A DNA stretch of 64,000 bases from Marvania coccoides (GCA_963854735.1 OY978097.1:1798001-1862000); one strand, 5' to 3'; counted from the first letter of the stretch, positions 44,998 to 57,500 are shown. Notes: generated by a model not told the origin, from the sequence alone. Numbers and translations are program-made.

Positions 44998-47900
44998 ATG
45001 GCAGACTCGAGACGCTCCAGTACGCTCAAGTTCAAGCGGCACACCAATGATCAGCGGCAACAGAGCTCCGCGGATTGGGAGGGCGAGGTGGAGCAAACAC
45101 TGCTCGAGGCCGACCCTGACCGACTCTTCTTTAGCGATCCTCGATTTGACCCGCTCAAACAGGCCTTGCGCATCCTCAGCAGCGTCACTGCAGAAAGAGA
45201 TCTCAACGATGCAAGTTTTCGCCATTTTTCAGCCGTTTGCATGTCCTAATTGCCTACCAAATTCGACTCACCGCCCAGCAACCTCTCTGTCTTTGTATGC
45301 CTCCTTCTTAACCTTTGTCGCTTGTCTGCTGCAGTTGAGAGAGAAGTGGCTGGCCGTGGATGCGCTGGTCGATTCCGCGGTGGACGCTCACTACGCTGGC
45401 TTCAACAAGTCGCTGCAGAACTACTCTCAAATTCTCCGACTGTTTTCTGACGCGAGGGTGCAGCTGGGAGCGCTGCGGCGGTGCCTGGAGCAGGCGCAGG
45501 TGCAGCTTATGCCGCAGCCGGGCCCCATGCGGGAGCTCTACCGCCGGGACTTGATGCTCCAGGACGTGGGGCGGCTGCTGCAGGACGTTCAGGTGGCGGT
45601 GGAGGTGCCGGCCAAGGTGCAGGCGCTGGAGCAACGAGGGGTGAGTTTATTATTAGGAAGAGGGGTGTTTCAAAACCACCACATGTATTGCGAGTTTTGG
45701 TGCTCATTTGATTAGTAAAATCGCGTTTCTCACACAAAATATATAAAAATTGTTTTTTTTTTTGTGACCGGCAACCAACGTATTAATCTCTATAACTGCA
45801 GGAATGGTCGCTGGCGGTGAGCACGCTGCTGGACGGCAGCGACAAGGTGGCGCGCGAGGAGCTGGCGAGCGTGGCCGCCTTGCGGCAGCTGCGAGAGGAG
45901 CTCTCCCAGCGGCGGGAATCCCTCCTCACTTCTCTATCCGCAGAAATAGAGCGTCTGGCGTTTAACCCCGCCACAACGCAGTGGGGCGCCAACAACGGCG
46001 GGTTTTCTACCCCTACCCGCCCTGGTGCCACGCCTGGCACGCTGCTGGTGCCTCGTTCCCGCCGCCCGACTGTTTCTTACGATTCTAGAGACCTGGCAAC
46101 GCCGCCCCGTCGCCCCGTCCACCGCCGCACCGCCACCTTTGGGGCCGGGATGGGAGCGGGGGGGGTGGCTAAGACGCCTGCCAGGGCGGGGCAGGGGCAC
46201 CTGATGGACGCTGAGCTGGCAATGAGCACGCTGGTGAGCTGCGTGGCGCAGTTAGGAGGCGTGCAGGCGGTGATCAAGGCCCTGCGCGCCCACATGCCCA
46301 CCCAGGCAAGTAAATAAGCATCGCATATGGTTGAATAAAATAAAATAAAATAGGAATATGAATAGTTTGCGATTCTTAATCACATTCTCTTTTTCTTTCA
46401 AATTGCGCAGATGCGATCGGCCATCAGCGAGGCTCTGGCGTCATTCCCTCGCTCACAGTGGCTGCGCAGCGACGGCAGGGGCTCCACAGCGCTGGTCACC
46501 CCTTCTGCCACCGGCGCCGCCGCAGCGGCGGTGGCTGCAGCGGCCATGGAGTTCGTGTGCTCCCGCTGCCTTGCCACTCTGCAGTCAATTGCACGGCTGC
46601 TGCAGCTGCTGACCGCGGCCCGGCCTCCAGCCACCACCGCAGGACTGCAGTCGCTGCTGGGCACCTCTACCTCGCCTGCGACCTACACTGGCACAGGGCC
46701 AGCAGCGAAAGAGTGCCGCTTTGCGTGGAAGTGCCTCCAAAAAGAATGCCAGGCGGTGGTGGCAGCCATGCTGGGCATGTCTGTGTCTTCCGCGGGTTTG
46801 GCGCGGCGCACTGGGTCCAGGCCGCCGCAGGGGGGTGGCTGGCTGGCGGCGGTGGGCAGCGGAGAGTCGGAATTTTCGGCCGACGGCGGTCCAAGCGGCG
46901 ACGGCAGCGCTCACGATGCAGCTGGCAGCTCCATCTCGTTTTCGCTCGCGGAGGAGGCGCCAGAGGTGATGCGGTCGACCATCGCAGCGGAGGAAGTTGG
47001 GGAGGAGGGTGCAGGAGGGGAGAAACCGGCATCAGCAGCGCCGACGCCTCTGCCAATGCCGCAGCCCTCTGCCGCAGCCTCGCCAGCTGCGGGTCCCCGG
47101 CCTGGATCTGACGCACCAACGCTGATTTCTGCAATTCTGGGCGGTCAGGTGGGTCGAGTGGAACTTGTGGCGTCCGTTTACCAGCCAGTCACTCGACTAA
47201 CAGAAGCTGCTGAGCGGCTGCTGGTCGATGTTGAGACTGGAGGCAGGCTGGGCGCGTCTGGGCCTCTAGGAACCCCCGAAGGGGCCTCGCAGATTACCCC
47301 CACCGCTCCCAGGCTGTCTGCGCTGCTGTATATGCCGTGGAGGGGGGCAAACGCGAGCCCCGACCCTGCCACCGCCGCTGGCTCCCTGCGTTCTTACCTG
47401 GACACAGTGCTGCGCATGGAGTTTTTGCCAGCGGTGTACGTGAGCACGCGGGAGCGGTGCCAGAAGCTGCTGGAAAGCGGCGACGTGCTGAAGCCTCGCC
47501 TGCGGTTGAGGGGCAGCTACATCCCTGGAGCGGGCGTCTTGCCAGCCGCCACCGGCGTGGTGGAGATCGCCGAAGAGATACTGCGGTGGGCTTCCAACGT
47601 GCCGCCGTTTGCGCCGCACTTGGCCGGCGTTCTGGAGAACGTTCTGGGCCGTGCACTGGAAGCCTTCCAGGCCGCGATTTCCGCTGCAGTGGGCGACAGC
47701 GCCGCAGGAAAGCTCGCATCTGATGTCACCACTGTGCAGCTATTGGCTAAAGAGCCGTCCGCCCCGCTGGCGGGCACCCCCGCTGCGTTTTTTGTCGGCG
47801 TGAACAACGTCGACGCCATGGAGTCATTTGTGTCTTCAGCCATCACCGCAGGCTTCGGATCCAGCAGGAAGGGCCTGGAGCGCGACCTGGTGGCGCGCAT

Positions 47901-48783
47901 CTCCGCCAGCGCCCGCCCACTGAGCCCTGCAGCACTGCTGGCGGCGTCAGGCGACCCCTCAAAGCTTATCCACCTGGCGGCATTGGCAGAGAGCGCAGAC
48001 CACGTTGCGGACGCCATCCACGCCGCTGCAGCGGCGACAGCGCTGCCTAGTGACTCCTCCGCCACGCCGCAGCGCGGCGGCAGAGGGGAGCAGGTGTGGC
48101 GGCGGCACCTGCCGACGATGCTGCAAGGCGGCGGCGCCGGTGGGGAACGCGGGTTTGTGGAGAGCCTGGCGGCGGCGGCGGACCACTACCGCGCCGCAGC
48201 GGGGCGCTGTGTGCGTGCGCTGCGGCTGGAGCTCATTTTGCAAGCCATGCATCACCTGGGGGGTATGCCGCAGCTGGCGTCCGGAGGGGCGGCGGCGGCA
48301 GCCGCCGCGGAGCGCGCTGCGGCACTGGCGCGGGTGGTGAGCCAGCTGGACGAGGCGCTGGCGCCGTATCTTCCTCCTGATCGTAGACTGTACGTGTTTG
48401 GTTCTCTGCCGCCAGCGATGGTGCAGATTGCGCTGGCGCTGCTGCCAGAGTTCACCACCGCAGTGGGCGCGGGGTGCGTCAGTCAGGTGTGCCGCTTGCT
48501 GTCGGCGCTGCAGCCGGTGGTGTGCGCTGCAGGAGGGGTCGGCGAAAGCGAAGGGCCGCTGGCGTCAGGGATGCCAGATCCCTCCCGGCAGCTGGAGAAG
48601 GCCAAGCTGTACTACTCGCTGCTGACGCAAAGCGCAGACGGGCTGATAGCGGCTGTGGCGGCCAAGCCTCGCCGGTTTGCGCCCGACGAGTATGCGGCGC
48701 TGCTGGCGGTGCAGGTGGTGGGGAGGAAAGTTACGGCTGAGCACAAACAGCAGCTGGCGAATGTGCTGGCAGCAGCCACATAA
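44998..48783 (+). CDS. SEC8: Exocyst subunit SEC8 (EXOC4)
   Basis: Four exons (44998-45210, 45335-45640, 45802-46305, 46411-48783) give 1131 residues, in the family range. The N-terminal part shows the plant-type SEC8 core: GFNKSLQNYSQILRLFSDAR, DLMLQDVGRLLQDVQVAVEV and a coiled stretch through LREELSQRRESLLTSLSAEI. SEC8 is one of eight exocyst subunits tethering secretory vesicles at the plasma membrane. The middle contains long Ala/Gly-rich inserts. Introns 1 (45211-45334) and 3 (46306-46410) are GC-AG, both with donor gcaagt; the frame breaks with any nearby GT. The C-terminus is less conserved by eye, so the family call rests on the first 330 residues. Confidence 0.87.
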
Positions 48784-49469
48784 TGAATTGAGTGTAGTTT
48801 AACGCTGTTACTTTTTTAGTGCGGTTAAAACGTTGAGGATTAATGCCCCGAAATATAAAATTATTGTATTTCATATGCCCAATATACTCCGAGGATAATT
48901 AAGCTCGTCCTATTTCTTAACAAAAATAGGATTATTGTATTGAATGGATGCCCTCAGGAAAAAAGGGTGCAGAAAAAATCGCTAAGATGGGGGGAAAATG
49001 TATAACTAAGCATTAAGAATGGACGCAATGAAAAATCATTTGCAACAAAAGAAGGGGGAGTGGGAAGAAAGAATGAAACGGGCAGGCGGTGTGTCAGTGC
49101 CTCAGATATAAATCTGGGTGGTGTCATTCGAAAAGTATACAAAAGAAGAATCAGTATGTATGTGCACATATACGGCTTAATAGAATTCAAGAAGAAAGAA
49201 AGGAATGATAGCATTTTCCTGTAATGTATGTGTAAAAAAAATGACAATCGAGAGAGGAATCATTCGAAGGTTGCGGCCCCTCCATTAATAATGGGAGCAA
49301 ACTATATCAAATAAAAAAAGAAAATCGCTCACATTAAAGAAGACAACAGCAGAGGAAAGAAAGAAAAGAAAAAAAGGGCGGCCAACAGCGCAGTGCAGTG
49401 CAGAGATTTGGGTTCATTCTTCTCTCAGAAAGGAAGACGGAAAGAAAAAGAAAACAATACATACCCACT
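48784..49469. other. Convergent intergenic gap, SEC8 / malic enzyme
   Basis: About 690 bases holding the second copy of the 34-base repeat and a hairpin right after it. The rest is purine-rich simple sequence (49010-49450), probably the malic enzyme 3' UTR. No gene seen. Confidence 0.5.
48873..48906 (+). repeat. 34-base dispersed repeat, copy 2
   Basis: Identical to 42686-42719. It lies 90 bases after the SEC8 stop. Immediately downstream is a perfect 8-base hairpin, tcctattt (48908-48915) with aaatagga (48924-48931). Confidence 0.9.
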
Positions 49470-51309
49470 TCACAGCTTGGGGCAGGTGATGGGATCAAAC
49501 ATGTGGGCGCCAGCGTATGCCTCCCATTTAGCCCTACGATCTCCAGCAACTTTGGCGGTGGCAGCCTCAAAGTCTGCGGGCAGCGAGCCCAGCCCCGTGG
49601 CCACCATGTCCTGCGCAATGGCGGCCATCAGGCGGCGCGACACGGCGCGGATGTTGGTGAAGCGGGGGAACAGCGAGCCCACCTCGAGGTCTTTCGTGTC
49701 GGTCATCCCTGCCAGCGCTTCCGCTGCCAGCAGGAAAACCTCGTCGGTGATCTCGCTGGCGTGGGTGAGCACCGCGGCGTGTCCGATGGCGGGGAACACG
49801 TATGCGTTGTTAGCCTGGGCAGGGGTGTGGGTGCGGCCGGCATGAATGATGGGGGAAAAGGGGCTGCCGCTGGCGAACAGCACGCGGCCCTGGGTGGCGT
49901 CGAACGCCTCCTGGAAGGTGCACTCGGACTTGGAGGTGGGGTTGGAGAGGGGGAACACGATGGGGCGGGCGTTGAGCGCCGCCATTTCCTCGAGGACTTC
50001 CAGAGAGAAGGCCCCCCGGGAGGTGGACACGCCGATGAGGACGGTGGGGCGCAGCGCGCGGATGGCGTCCATGAGGGTGGCTTGGTGGGGAGCGTCGTGC
50101 GCGAATGGCAGCTTGTGGGGTTGCAGGGAGGCGCGTCGGGCGGCCACCACCAGGCCCTTGCTGTCCATGAAGAAGCACCGCTGGCGTCCCTCCTCGCGGG
50201 TCATGCCGTGGCGCTTCTCCAGTGCGATGGCGATGAGCTCCCCGATGCCTGTGCCCGCTTCCCCCGCGCCCAGAAAGAGCACGCGCTGGTCCGCCAGCGA
50301 GGCGCCCTCTGCGCGCAGCGCGCTCAGCAGGCCCGCCAGCGTGATGCAGGCGGTGCCTTGGATGTCGTCATTGAAGCAGCAGGCCCGGGGGCGGTACTTC
50401 TCCAGCAGGTGGAACGCCATGTGGTTGGCAAAGTCTTCAAACTGCACGACAACATGGGGGCGCCAGATCTTGAGCGCAGCCATGAACTCTTCGACGATGG
50501 CCTCGTAGGCGGCGCCCTTGAGGCGGGGCTGGCGCAGTCCCGTGTACCGCGGGTCCTCCAGCAGCGCTTTGTTGTTGGTGCCGACGTCCAGGCAGACGGG
50601 GAGGATGGCAGAGGGGGCCACGCCCGCGGCAGCGGTGTACAGCAGCGATTTGCCCTCAGAGATGCCCTGATACACAGGAAGAGGCAGGAGGGAAATCAGT
50701 TACACAAATTTTTGTGTGTGGGAGGGGGTCATAAAAATTGTTAATTTTGCCAAAGAATAACAAATTAAATTTAATTAAAAAAGCTTACCATTCCGCCGCA
50801 GCCCAGGTCACCCAGGCCGAGGATGCGCTCGCCGTCGGTCACCACCACCACCTGCACGTCCTGCTGGGGCAGGGCGCGCAGCCGGCAGAGGAAGGTGCCG
50901 GCGTTGGAGGAGCGGAGGTAGAGCCCATACGTAGGGATGGGCAGGATGTGGTAGCGCTGACAGGCTTCTCCAACCGTGGGAGTGTACAGGAAGGGCAACA
51001 TCTCCTCGGTGTTGGACAGCAGAGCGCGGTAGAACGCGGTGGGTTCACGGCTGCGGCAAGAGAAACGGAATTTTTTGAACGCCGAGGAGGCGAATTTGAG
51101 GTATAGGTATCTAAATGAAAAGAAGAAAAGGTGAGGAGTTTGGGGCACAATGCGGGGCACAAGTACCTTTGAAGAGTCCTCAGAAAGAGAAACTTGTCGA
51201 TGGGGGCGATGGCTGGGTCGTTCACGGCCTGCATTATGCGCAGGACGTCCTTGGCCCCTGTGGCCCTGGGCGGGGAGACCGGCTCGGGGAGGGCCTCTGC
51301 AACCGTCAT
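49470..51309 (-). CDS. NAD(P)-dependent malic enzyme, short N-terminus
   Basis: Three exons (51309-51167, 51050-50789, 50666-49470) give 533 residues. Malic-enzyme signatures are in order: MLPFLYTPTVGEACQRY (catalytic Tyr), VVTDGERILGLGDLGCGGMG (catalytic Lys is expected downstream), VQFEDFANHMAF, FNDDIQGTACITLAGLL and the dinucleotide loop FLGAGEAGTGIGELI. It converts malate to pyruvate and CO2 with reduction of NADP or NAD; the cofactor cannot be fixed by eye. The start (MTVAEALPEPVSPPR) leaves out the usual N-terminal helix with its LxGLLPP motif, and no upstream exon for it was found, so the model may be incomplete or the protein truly short. No clear targeting peptide. Confidence 0.88.
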
Positions 51310-51680
51310 CGTCAGAAGATTATAAGTCACAAACAATTGATATTCCTTATTGACGCGTGGTTCGTGGTTTCCAGAAATTTATTCAATAATTAATTGATTC
51401 AAAATGCTCGGTTTGTGATGCAGAAAAGCAGCACATTTTTCTCGTGTCCGCCGATGAACAAAAATTTCAATATTTCCCGGAGTCCCGCCCAGAACTCAAA
51501 ATTCCAGCGTATTGTCCGACGACAGGGCCTGTTTCCGACGTTATGTCTTATTTTAAAACCAAATCCTAGCTCCCTTTCGGGCCAAACCACGCGCACACGC
51601 CATTCTCATAATTTTTGAACGCACGAAGGAGAGTTTAGCCTGTGCTTCGGCGCTATTCTGCCCCCACCTGAACTCTCCTT
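51310..51680. promoter_or_regulatory. Shared divergent promoter, malic enzyme / ARIA-like
   Basis: A 371-base gap between two head-to-head starts. A 65-codon minus-strand ORF (51399-51596) inside it does not resemble the missing malic-enzyme N-terminus. The role is inferred from arrangement. Confidence 0.4.
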
Positions 51681-54136
51681 ATGTCGGGATCCGACTCTAA
51701 GAAGCGGAAATACGATAGCATGCCTCCTCATGCGACTGGCGCTGTCGGCAGCAAGGGAGAGCGCACTTCAGAGTCTGTGCCGGCCAAGGTAAGCCCCCAA
51801 GCGGCCGATGACAAGCTCATTGTGCCCCAACTGACCTCCTCTTTGTTGTGTCTGCAGCTGCGGCGACTGGTGTCAACGCTAGAGGGCGTGGCAGACCCGG
51901 TGGACACCATTGCTTCGGTCAAGAAGAGCCTGAGGCATGTGCTGGAGATTTGCAAGCTCGGTAAGCCCATGTAATCAATATTACTCATTAATTTTGACGC
52001 CGGCGAGGCCCGGGCCCGCTGCAGCCCGAGTGACAATTTGACTGATGGCATTTTAGATCGCTTCTTTTTCGTTCACTCACGTTCTCTTCATTCTCTCACC
52101 CATCAGACGAAAATCTGGACGCCGCCGCGCAATTTGGCGTCATCGCCATGGTGGTGGGCCTTCTGCAGCGGCTTCACGGCCCTGAGCCGGTGGCGGTCCC
52201 CGCCAAGGGCGTCTCTTCCCCCTGCCCCGACACCGCGGCAGAGCGGCAGCCCACCACCCCGGGCGTGGAAGAGGTGGAGCGCGATATCTGCTTCATCCTG
52301 GGCCTGATGGCCATCAAAACAGAGCACCAGCAGGCCATTTGCGACGCAAACGCCCTGCCCACGCTCGTCTCTATGATCAAACGCTACGCCAACCGCATGG
52401 ACTCCAGCCTGTCGGGATCCTCTGCGCAGACCTGCCGCCGCGCCGCCGATGCCATCACCAACCTGGCGCACGAGAACAACTCCATCAAAACGAGGGTGCG
52501 CCATGAGGGCGGCATCCCGCCCCTGGTCTCCCTGCTGCGCACCGTGGACCCCAAGGTGCAGCGCGCGGTGGCGGGCACGCTGCGCACGCTCGCGTTCAAG
52601 AATGACGAGAACAAAGACCTGATCGTGCAGGAAAACGCGCTGCCGGTGCTGATAGCGATGCTGCACGCGCGGGACGCCTCCATTCACTACGAGGCGGTGG
52701 GCGTGATCGGCAACCTGGTGCACTCCTCCAACCACATCAAGCACCGCGTGCTGGCGGAGGGCGCGCTGCAGGCGGTGATCAACCTGCTGTCGTCCACGTG
52801 CCCCGACTCGCAGCGGGAGGCGGCGCTGCTGCTGGGGCAGTTTGCCACCGCGGAGGGCGACTACAAGAGCAAGATCGTGCAGCGCGGCGCCGTGGGGCCC
52901 CTCATCGAAATGCTGTCCAGCCCGGACCCGCAGCTGGAGGAGATGGCGGCGTTTGCGCTGGGGCGGCTGGCGCAGCACCTTGACAACCAGGCAGGCATCA
53001 TGGCAATGGGCGCGCTGCCCAAGCTGCTGGACCTCCTGCGCTCGCCGCACCACAACCTGCAGCACAACGCTGCGTTCGCGCTGTACGGGCTGTCCGAAAA
53101 CGAAGACAACCTCATTCATTTTGTGAGGGATGGATCCTACCAATGCATCCAGGGCTGCGAGCTGGGGCCCCAGCCGTCGCGGGACTGCATCCAGAAGATG
53201 ACCAAGCGGCTACAGGATAAGCTGAGCGGGCGGGTGCTGGGCCAGATCCTGTACTTGATGCAGAGTCCAGGGGAGACGCGGCGCATGGTGGCGACGGCGC
53301 TGGGCATGCTGTGCTGCCCTGACAGCCCTTCCCCTGCTGATTTGCACATGGCCATGGTGGACCGCGGCGGACTGGGGGTGCTGGTGGACGCGGTGACCGA
53401 CGGCGAGCTGGCGGCGGCGGCCCAAAAAGAAGCCGCCGCCGCTCTGCGCCAGGTGGCGGAAGCCTGCGGCGCCACCGCCCCCATCTTCGTGGCCCCGCCC
53501 TCCATCGCCCCCGCGGAGCCTGGCGCCATGTTCATCGGCATTCAGTACGTAAACAACAAGAAGCACTCGGACGTGACATTTGTGGTGGAGGGCAAGGAGT
53601 ACTACGCCCACCGGCTGCCACTGCAGGCCTCTTCGGAGATCTTCAGGTCCATGTTCGACGGCAACTACCGCGAGCGGGAGGCCGACTCGATTCCCATCCC
53701 CAACATTCGGTGGGAGGCGTTTGACTGCATGATGCGGTGCATCTACACCGGGACGGTGGAGGTGGCCCCTGAGATGGCCCAGGAGCTGCTGGAGGCGGCG
53801 GATCAGTACATGCTGGACACGCTGAAGCAGCTGTGCGAAGCGGCGATCTCGGGGCAGCTGTCGGCGGACAATGTTGCAGCAGCGTATGAACTGGCGGAGA
53901 ACTTCAACGCGCCCGAGCTGGCCAAGCGGTGCGCGCTGTTCTGCCTGGCGCAGTACGACGAGGTTGCGGCGGCGCACCAGGGGACCCAGGGGGAGACCCT
54001 GCAGGCTGCGTATGCGGCGCTGCTGGGCAAAATGGTGGGGCGGCTGCGGGAAGCGCTGGTGAGCGAGATGCGGGCGCGGTGCGAGGGCAGCGGCGACGAG
54101 GCGGACGCCACCCCGCAGGAGATGGTGGTGGGGTGA
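51681..54136 (+). CDS. Armadillo-repeat BTB protein (ARIA/ABAP1-like)
   Basis: Three exons (51681-51788, 51858-51960, 52107-54136) give 746 residues. A basic N-terminus (SGSDSKKRKYDS) looks like a nuclear signal. Armadillo repeats run from about residue 75 to 450 (ADAITNLAHENNSIKTRVRH, GGIPPLVSLLRTVDPKVQRA, AAFALGRLAQHLDNQAG). A BTB/POZ domain sits at about 555-665 (HSDVTFVVEGKEYYAHRLPL, FRSMFDGNYRERE). The ARM-then-BTB order matches plant ARIA and ABAP1, which regulate transcription factors, ABA response or DNA replication licensing, possibly as CUL3 adaptors. Both introns are GT-AG. Confidence 0.92.
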
Positions 54137-54580
54137 AAGAGAGCGGAGCGGAGGAAACAGCAGCTATAATTCTTGAATAGTAAGAGTGCATAAAGCAATA
54201 ATGGTATCGTAATTTTTTATTCAACAAAACCCCCTGTATGGCGCTGGTGGCCGTGTCTGCAGAAGCATGCGTCCAAGCAATCTATTTTTTTCTCAGTCAG
54301 CCTTCTTCTGTTCGATTTGGGGGAGCAGAGCAGCAATGAAGTCCCAGCCCGCTTTTTTTTTATTTTTTTTTCTTTATGCATTTGACCACCCCTGAAAGCA
54401 ATCAACCTTCAACCAACTGAATAACGCGAGTGCCCCTTCTCTGAAAGAAAAAGTAACAACTCAATTTAAATTACAAAGTAAGAACAATCCAGTGAACTCG
54501 CATAAAAGCAACGCCACAGTGCATAATCAGAAAGGGGGGGGGGGGGTGGGTTCGGGGGGTAGATGAAATCAATGGATGGT
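54137..54580. other. Convergent gap with G/C homopolymer
   Basis: About 440 bases between convergent ARIA-like and acidic membrane protein genes. A G run (C on the minus strand) of about 13 bases at 54534-54546 lies some 35-45 bases beyond the stop of the minus-strand gene. T-rich tracts occur near 54350. No gene seen. Confidence 0.55.
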
Positions 54581-57500
54581 TCAAGCCTTGGAGCGCCGAG
54601 AAGTTGATGCCTTGCGAGCGGTGCTCTTGGCAGCCGGCGCAGGCTCCTCCTCTCCAGCAGCCTCAGCAGCAGTCTTGCGCCCCCGAGTGCCGCCCGCTGC
54701 AGCGCCCTTCTTCGCCGTGCCAGGCCCGCGGCTGCGACCCCTGCCGGAGCCCTTGGCACCACGCCCTTGCGACGCTCCCACAGCTTCCTCCTCCTCCCCT
54801 TCTTCTTCTTTTTCCACCACCTGAGCCACCGTCTTGGGAGGCTGCAGCTCCGGGCCCTCATCTCCTAAAATTTCAAACTCCTCCTCTTCGTCCTCCTCAA
54901 TTCCTATGGCCAGGCGGCCCGGCGCTGACAGCCTATGTTTTGCGGCCCTGCGTTTCACCGGCTGCGACACCGACCCCTCCAGCACCGACTGCGCTGCCGC
55001 CCCGTGGGATTTGGCCGACATGTAGACGGTGGCGGGGGCCGCTGCCGCTGCTTCAGGCTCGCTCTCGTAGGAAATGGCGTTGAAGTCTCGGGGCTGGGTG
55101 GGGCCCCTGGGGGTGATGGGCTCGGCTGGCACACCAGGCCGCTTGATGGCGGCCACCAAGGTGCCCAGCAGGAAGGTGGCTAGGGACGCGCCCAGAGCCA
55201 CCAGCACCTGCGGGCGATTTTCGTCAGCGAAAGCCACGGCTGCGGAAACACGCTCGGCGAGGAGCGCTGTGTATGCATGGAGCTTGTCCTGCGCGACGGC
55301 GGCGATGGCAGCGATCTCGGGCTTCTTAAGTCTATCGAGAATGGAGGTAATGGGGTCAACAGGCGAAGGAGAAGCAGAAGGCTCTTCGGCTTTTTTCTCT
55401 GTGACTGTGGTGGGCACCTCTGCCAACTGCTCTGGAGTGGTCTGAGGGGGTTGCTCATCTTCAGGCACCGCCACAGGCTCCTCTGTGACTTTCTCCTCCT
55501 CCTGCTCGACAGCAGCAGCAGCGGTCTCCTCCACAACGGCAGCAGGCGGCACTTGGACGACAGCTGGCTCCTCAGCGGCGTCAGCAGGCTCAGAAGTCTG
55601 GTCGGCCGGTGCTTCTTCAGAAGACAGCTCCTCCGCTTGAGGAGGAGCCCCGGCATCGTCTGCAGCCGGTTCTTCCTCTGCTTCATCCTCTTCCGGCTGC
55701 TGCTGCTGTTCCTCCACAGGTTCATCATGCTCATCGACAGCCATCTCTTCCTGCTGCTGCTGAGGCACCTCCTCAGCCGCTTGGGTGGGCTCAGCTTCCT
55801 TTATTTCAGAAGTTGCCAAGCGCACGCCGTCAGACCCAGCCTGGCCGTCTTCTTGCCGCTGTTCCTCCTCTGGCGCATCAGCAGGGACATCCTCCATCTC
55901 TTCTTCCCCCTTCTGCTGCTCTTCCTCACCCACCGGCTCCTCAGCCGCACCATCCACGGCAGGGACGTCAGCTGCCTTCTCCGCATCTTCCGTCGCCGCA
56001 GCAGCGGGCTCCGCCGCCTCCTCCTCCTCCCAAGGGCCTTCTTCGTCTTCATATGGCCCCTCTTCGTCTAATTCTTCTTCGCCTTCAATCGGCTCTGGCG
56101 CTCCCTCCTCGTCATCGCTGTAATACTCTCCCTCTTCAGGCTCAGCACCGGCATCAGCATCCCCAGCAGGGGCAGCAGCATTCTGCCCTTCTTCTTCATC
56201 GTCTTCGTAAAATTCGCCCTCCTCATCTTCAGGCTGCTGCTCCTCTCCATCGCCAGCAGGCACCGCAGCAGGCTCCTCTTCCTCATCGTAGAACTCTCCC
56301 TCTTCCTCCTCAGTCGGCGCCCCCGGCTCAGCAGCCGGGGCCGCTTCCTCCTCTACCTCCTCCTCGATGAAGTATCCTTCAGCCGCAAAGTAGCGCTGCA
56401 TGCTGTCGCGCCAGCACCCAGCAGCGGGCCCTGCCACCGCGTCCAGCGCCCACAAGTCGCTGGAATGCAGGTTGGCGAGGTGCTGGTAGAAACACCGCCC
56501 CCAGCTGGCGAAATCGTGCACCAGCAGCGCGGCGCCCGCAGCAGACCGCCGCGCAGCCACCGCCGTTGCTGAGCGCCCTTCTGGAGTGCCCAAGCCCTGG
56601 GCCCAGGCCATCGCCAGCTCGCCGCGGCGGCGGGACGCCTGAAGCGAGGGCTGAATGGCGTCGCCCCAGGCGTGTGGCGCCGCCACGATCGCTGCGCGGG
56701 CCAAGTCTTTGACGAGAATGCCGCTGGTGCCCGCTGCATGCACAGCTTTTTGGGCCGCTCGGCAGGCAAAATTGTCGCTGTCGCAGCGCACCAAAGCGCG
56801 CGTGCTGTCCCACTGGGCGCGGGACACCGCGTGGATGTGTGCCGCGACGCCTCCGTGGGAGGTGAAAATTGGCGCAGGAGCTGCAGCGGGATCGCCGCTG
56901 CCGATGGCTGAGACGAGGGCGTGGGTGAAGCTGGCGGCAATGGTGACGAAGGCAACGGCAGAACTGGCGTTCACGAATGCTCCCACCAGCAGCGCGAGGT
57001 TAAACAGCAGGATGAGGCGGAGGCAGCCAGAGCCACGCCGCCTTTTTCGGCCTGCAAGTTTTATTGAAAAAGAGGGAAGACTGTGGTTAATAAATGCTTG
57101 TAAAAATAGAAATAGTAATATATGTTTGTATGCCTTACCCGCAGCTTTCTTTGAAGGGCGAGCAGCGGCTGCAGCAGCGGGCAGCAGCTTGTCTGCATCT
57201 GTTGGCGGCGCAGTGGGCGTGAACACCGTGGGGGCAGGCGGCGCATCCATAGAGCTCTTGGACGCTACAGGCGGCATGAAAAGTCCGCTGGAGGTGTGGC
57301 CCAGCCGCCCCATCGGCGGCGGCGGCACCCCAAACGCAGGTGGCAGCGTTCCTGAGCCTCTGGCGGATCCCAGAGTGCCTGGCTCGCTGCCGCTGTCCGT
57401 GCGGGTGACCAATGGCTTGGAAAATGTGGGGAAGCCCGTCTGGGAGGGCATTGCAGGCGGGGGAGGGCCCCCTGCGAGTCCGCCCATGGGGGGCGGCTGC

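Noticed and set aside
49393..50744. 448- and 220-codon plus-strand ORFs
   Set aside because: Antisense of malic enzyme exon 3, which has unmistakable signatures on the minus strand.
52103..53143. 346-codon minus-strand ORF
   Set aside because: Antisense of the armadillo-BTB gene; His/Arg/Gln-rich shadow composition.
57052..57138. Reading the acidic membrane protein as one uninterrupted ORF
   Set aside because: The segment has GT and AG borders, is AT-rich and would insert a Phe/Leu-rich stretch; its length divisible by three explains the open frame.
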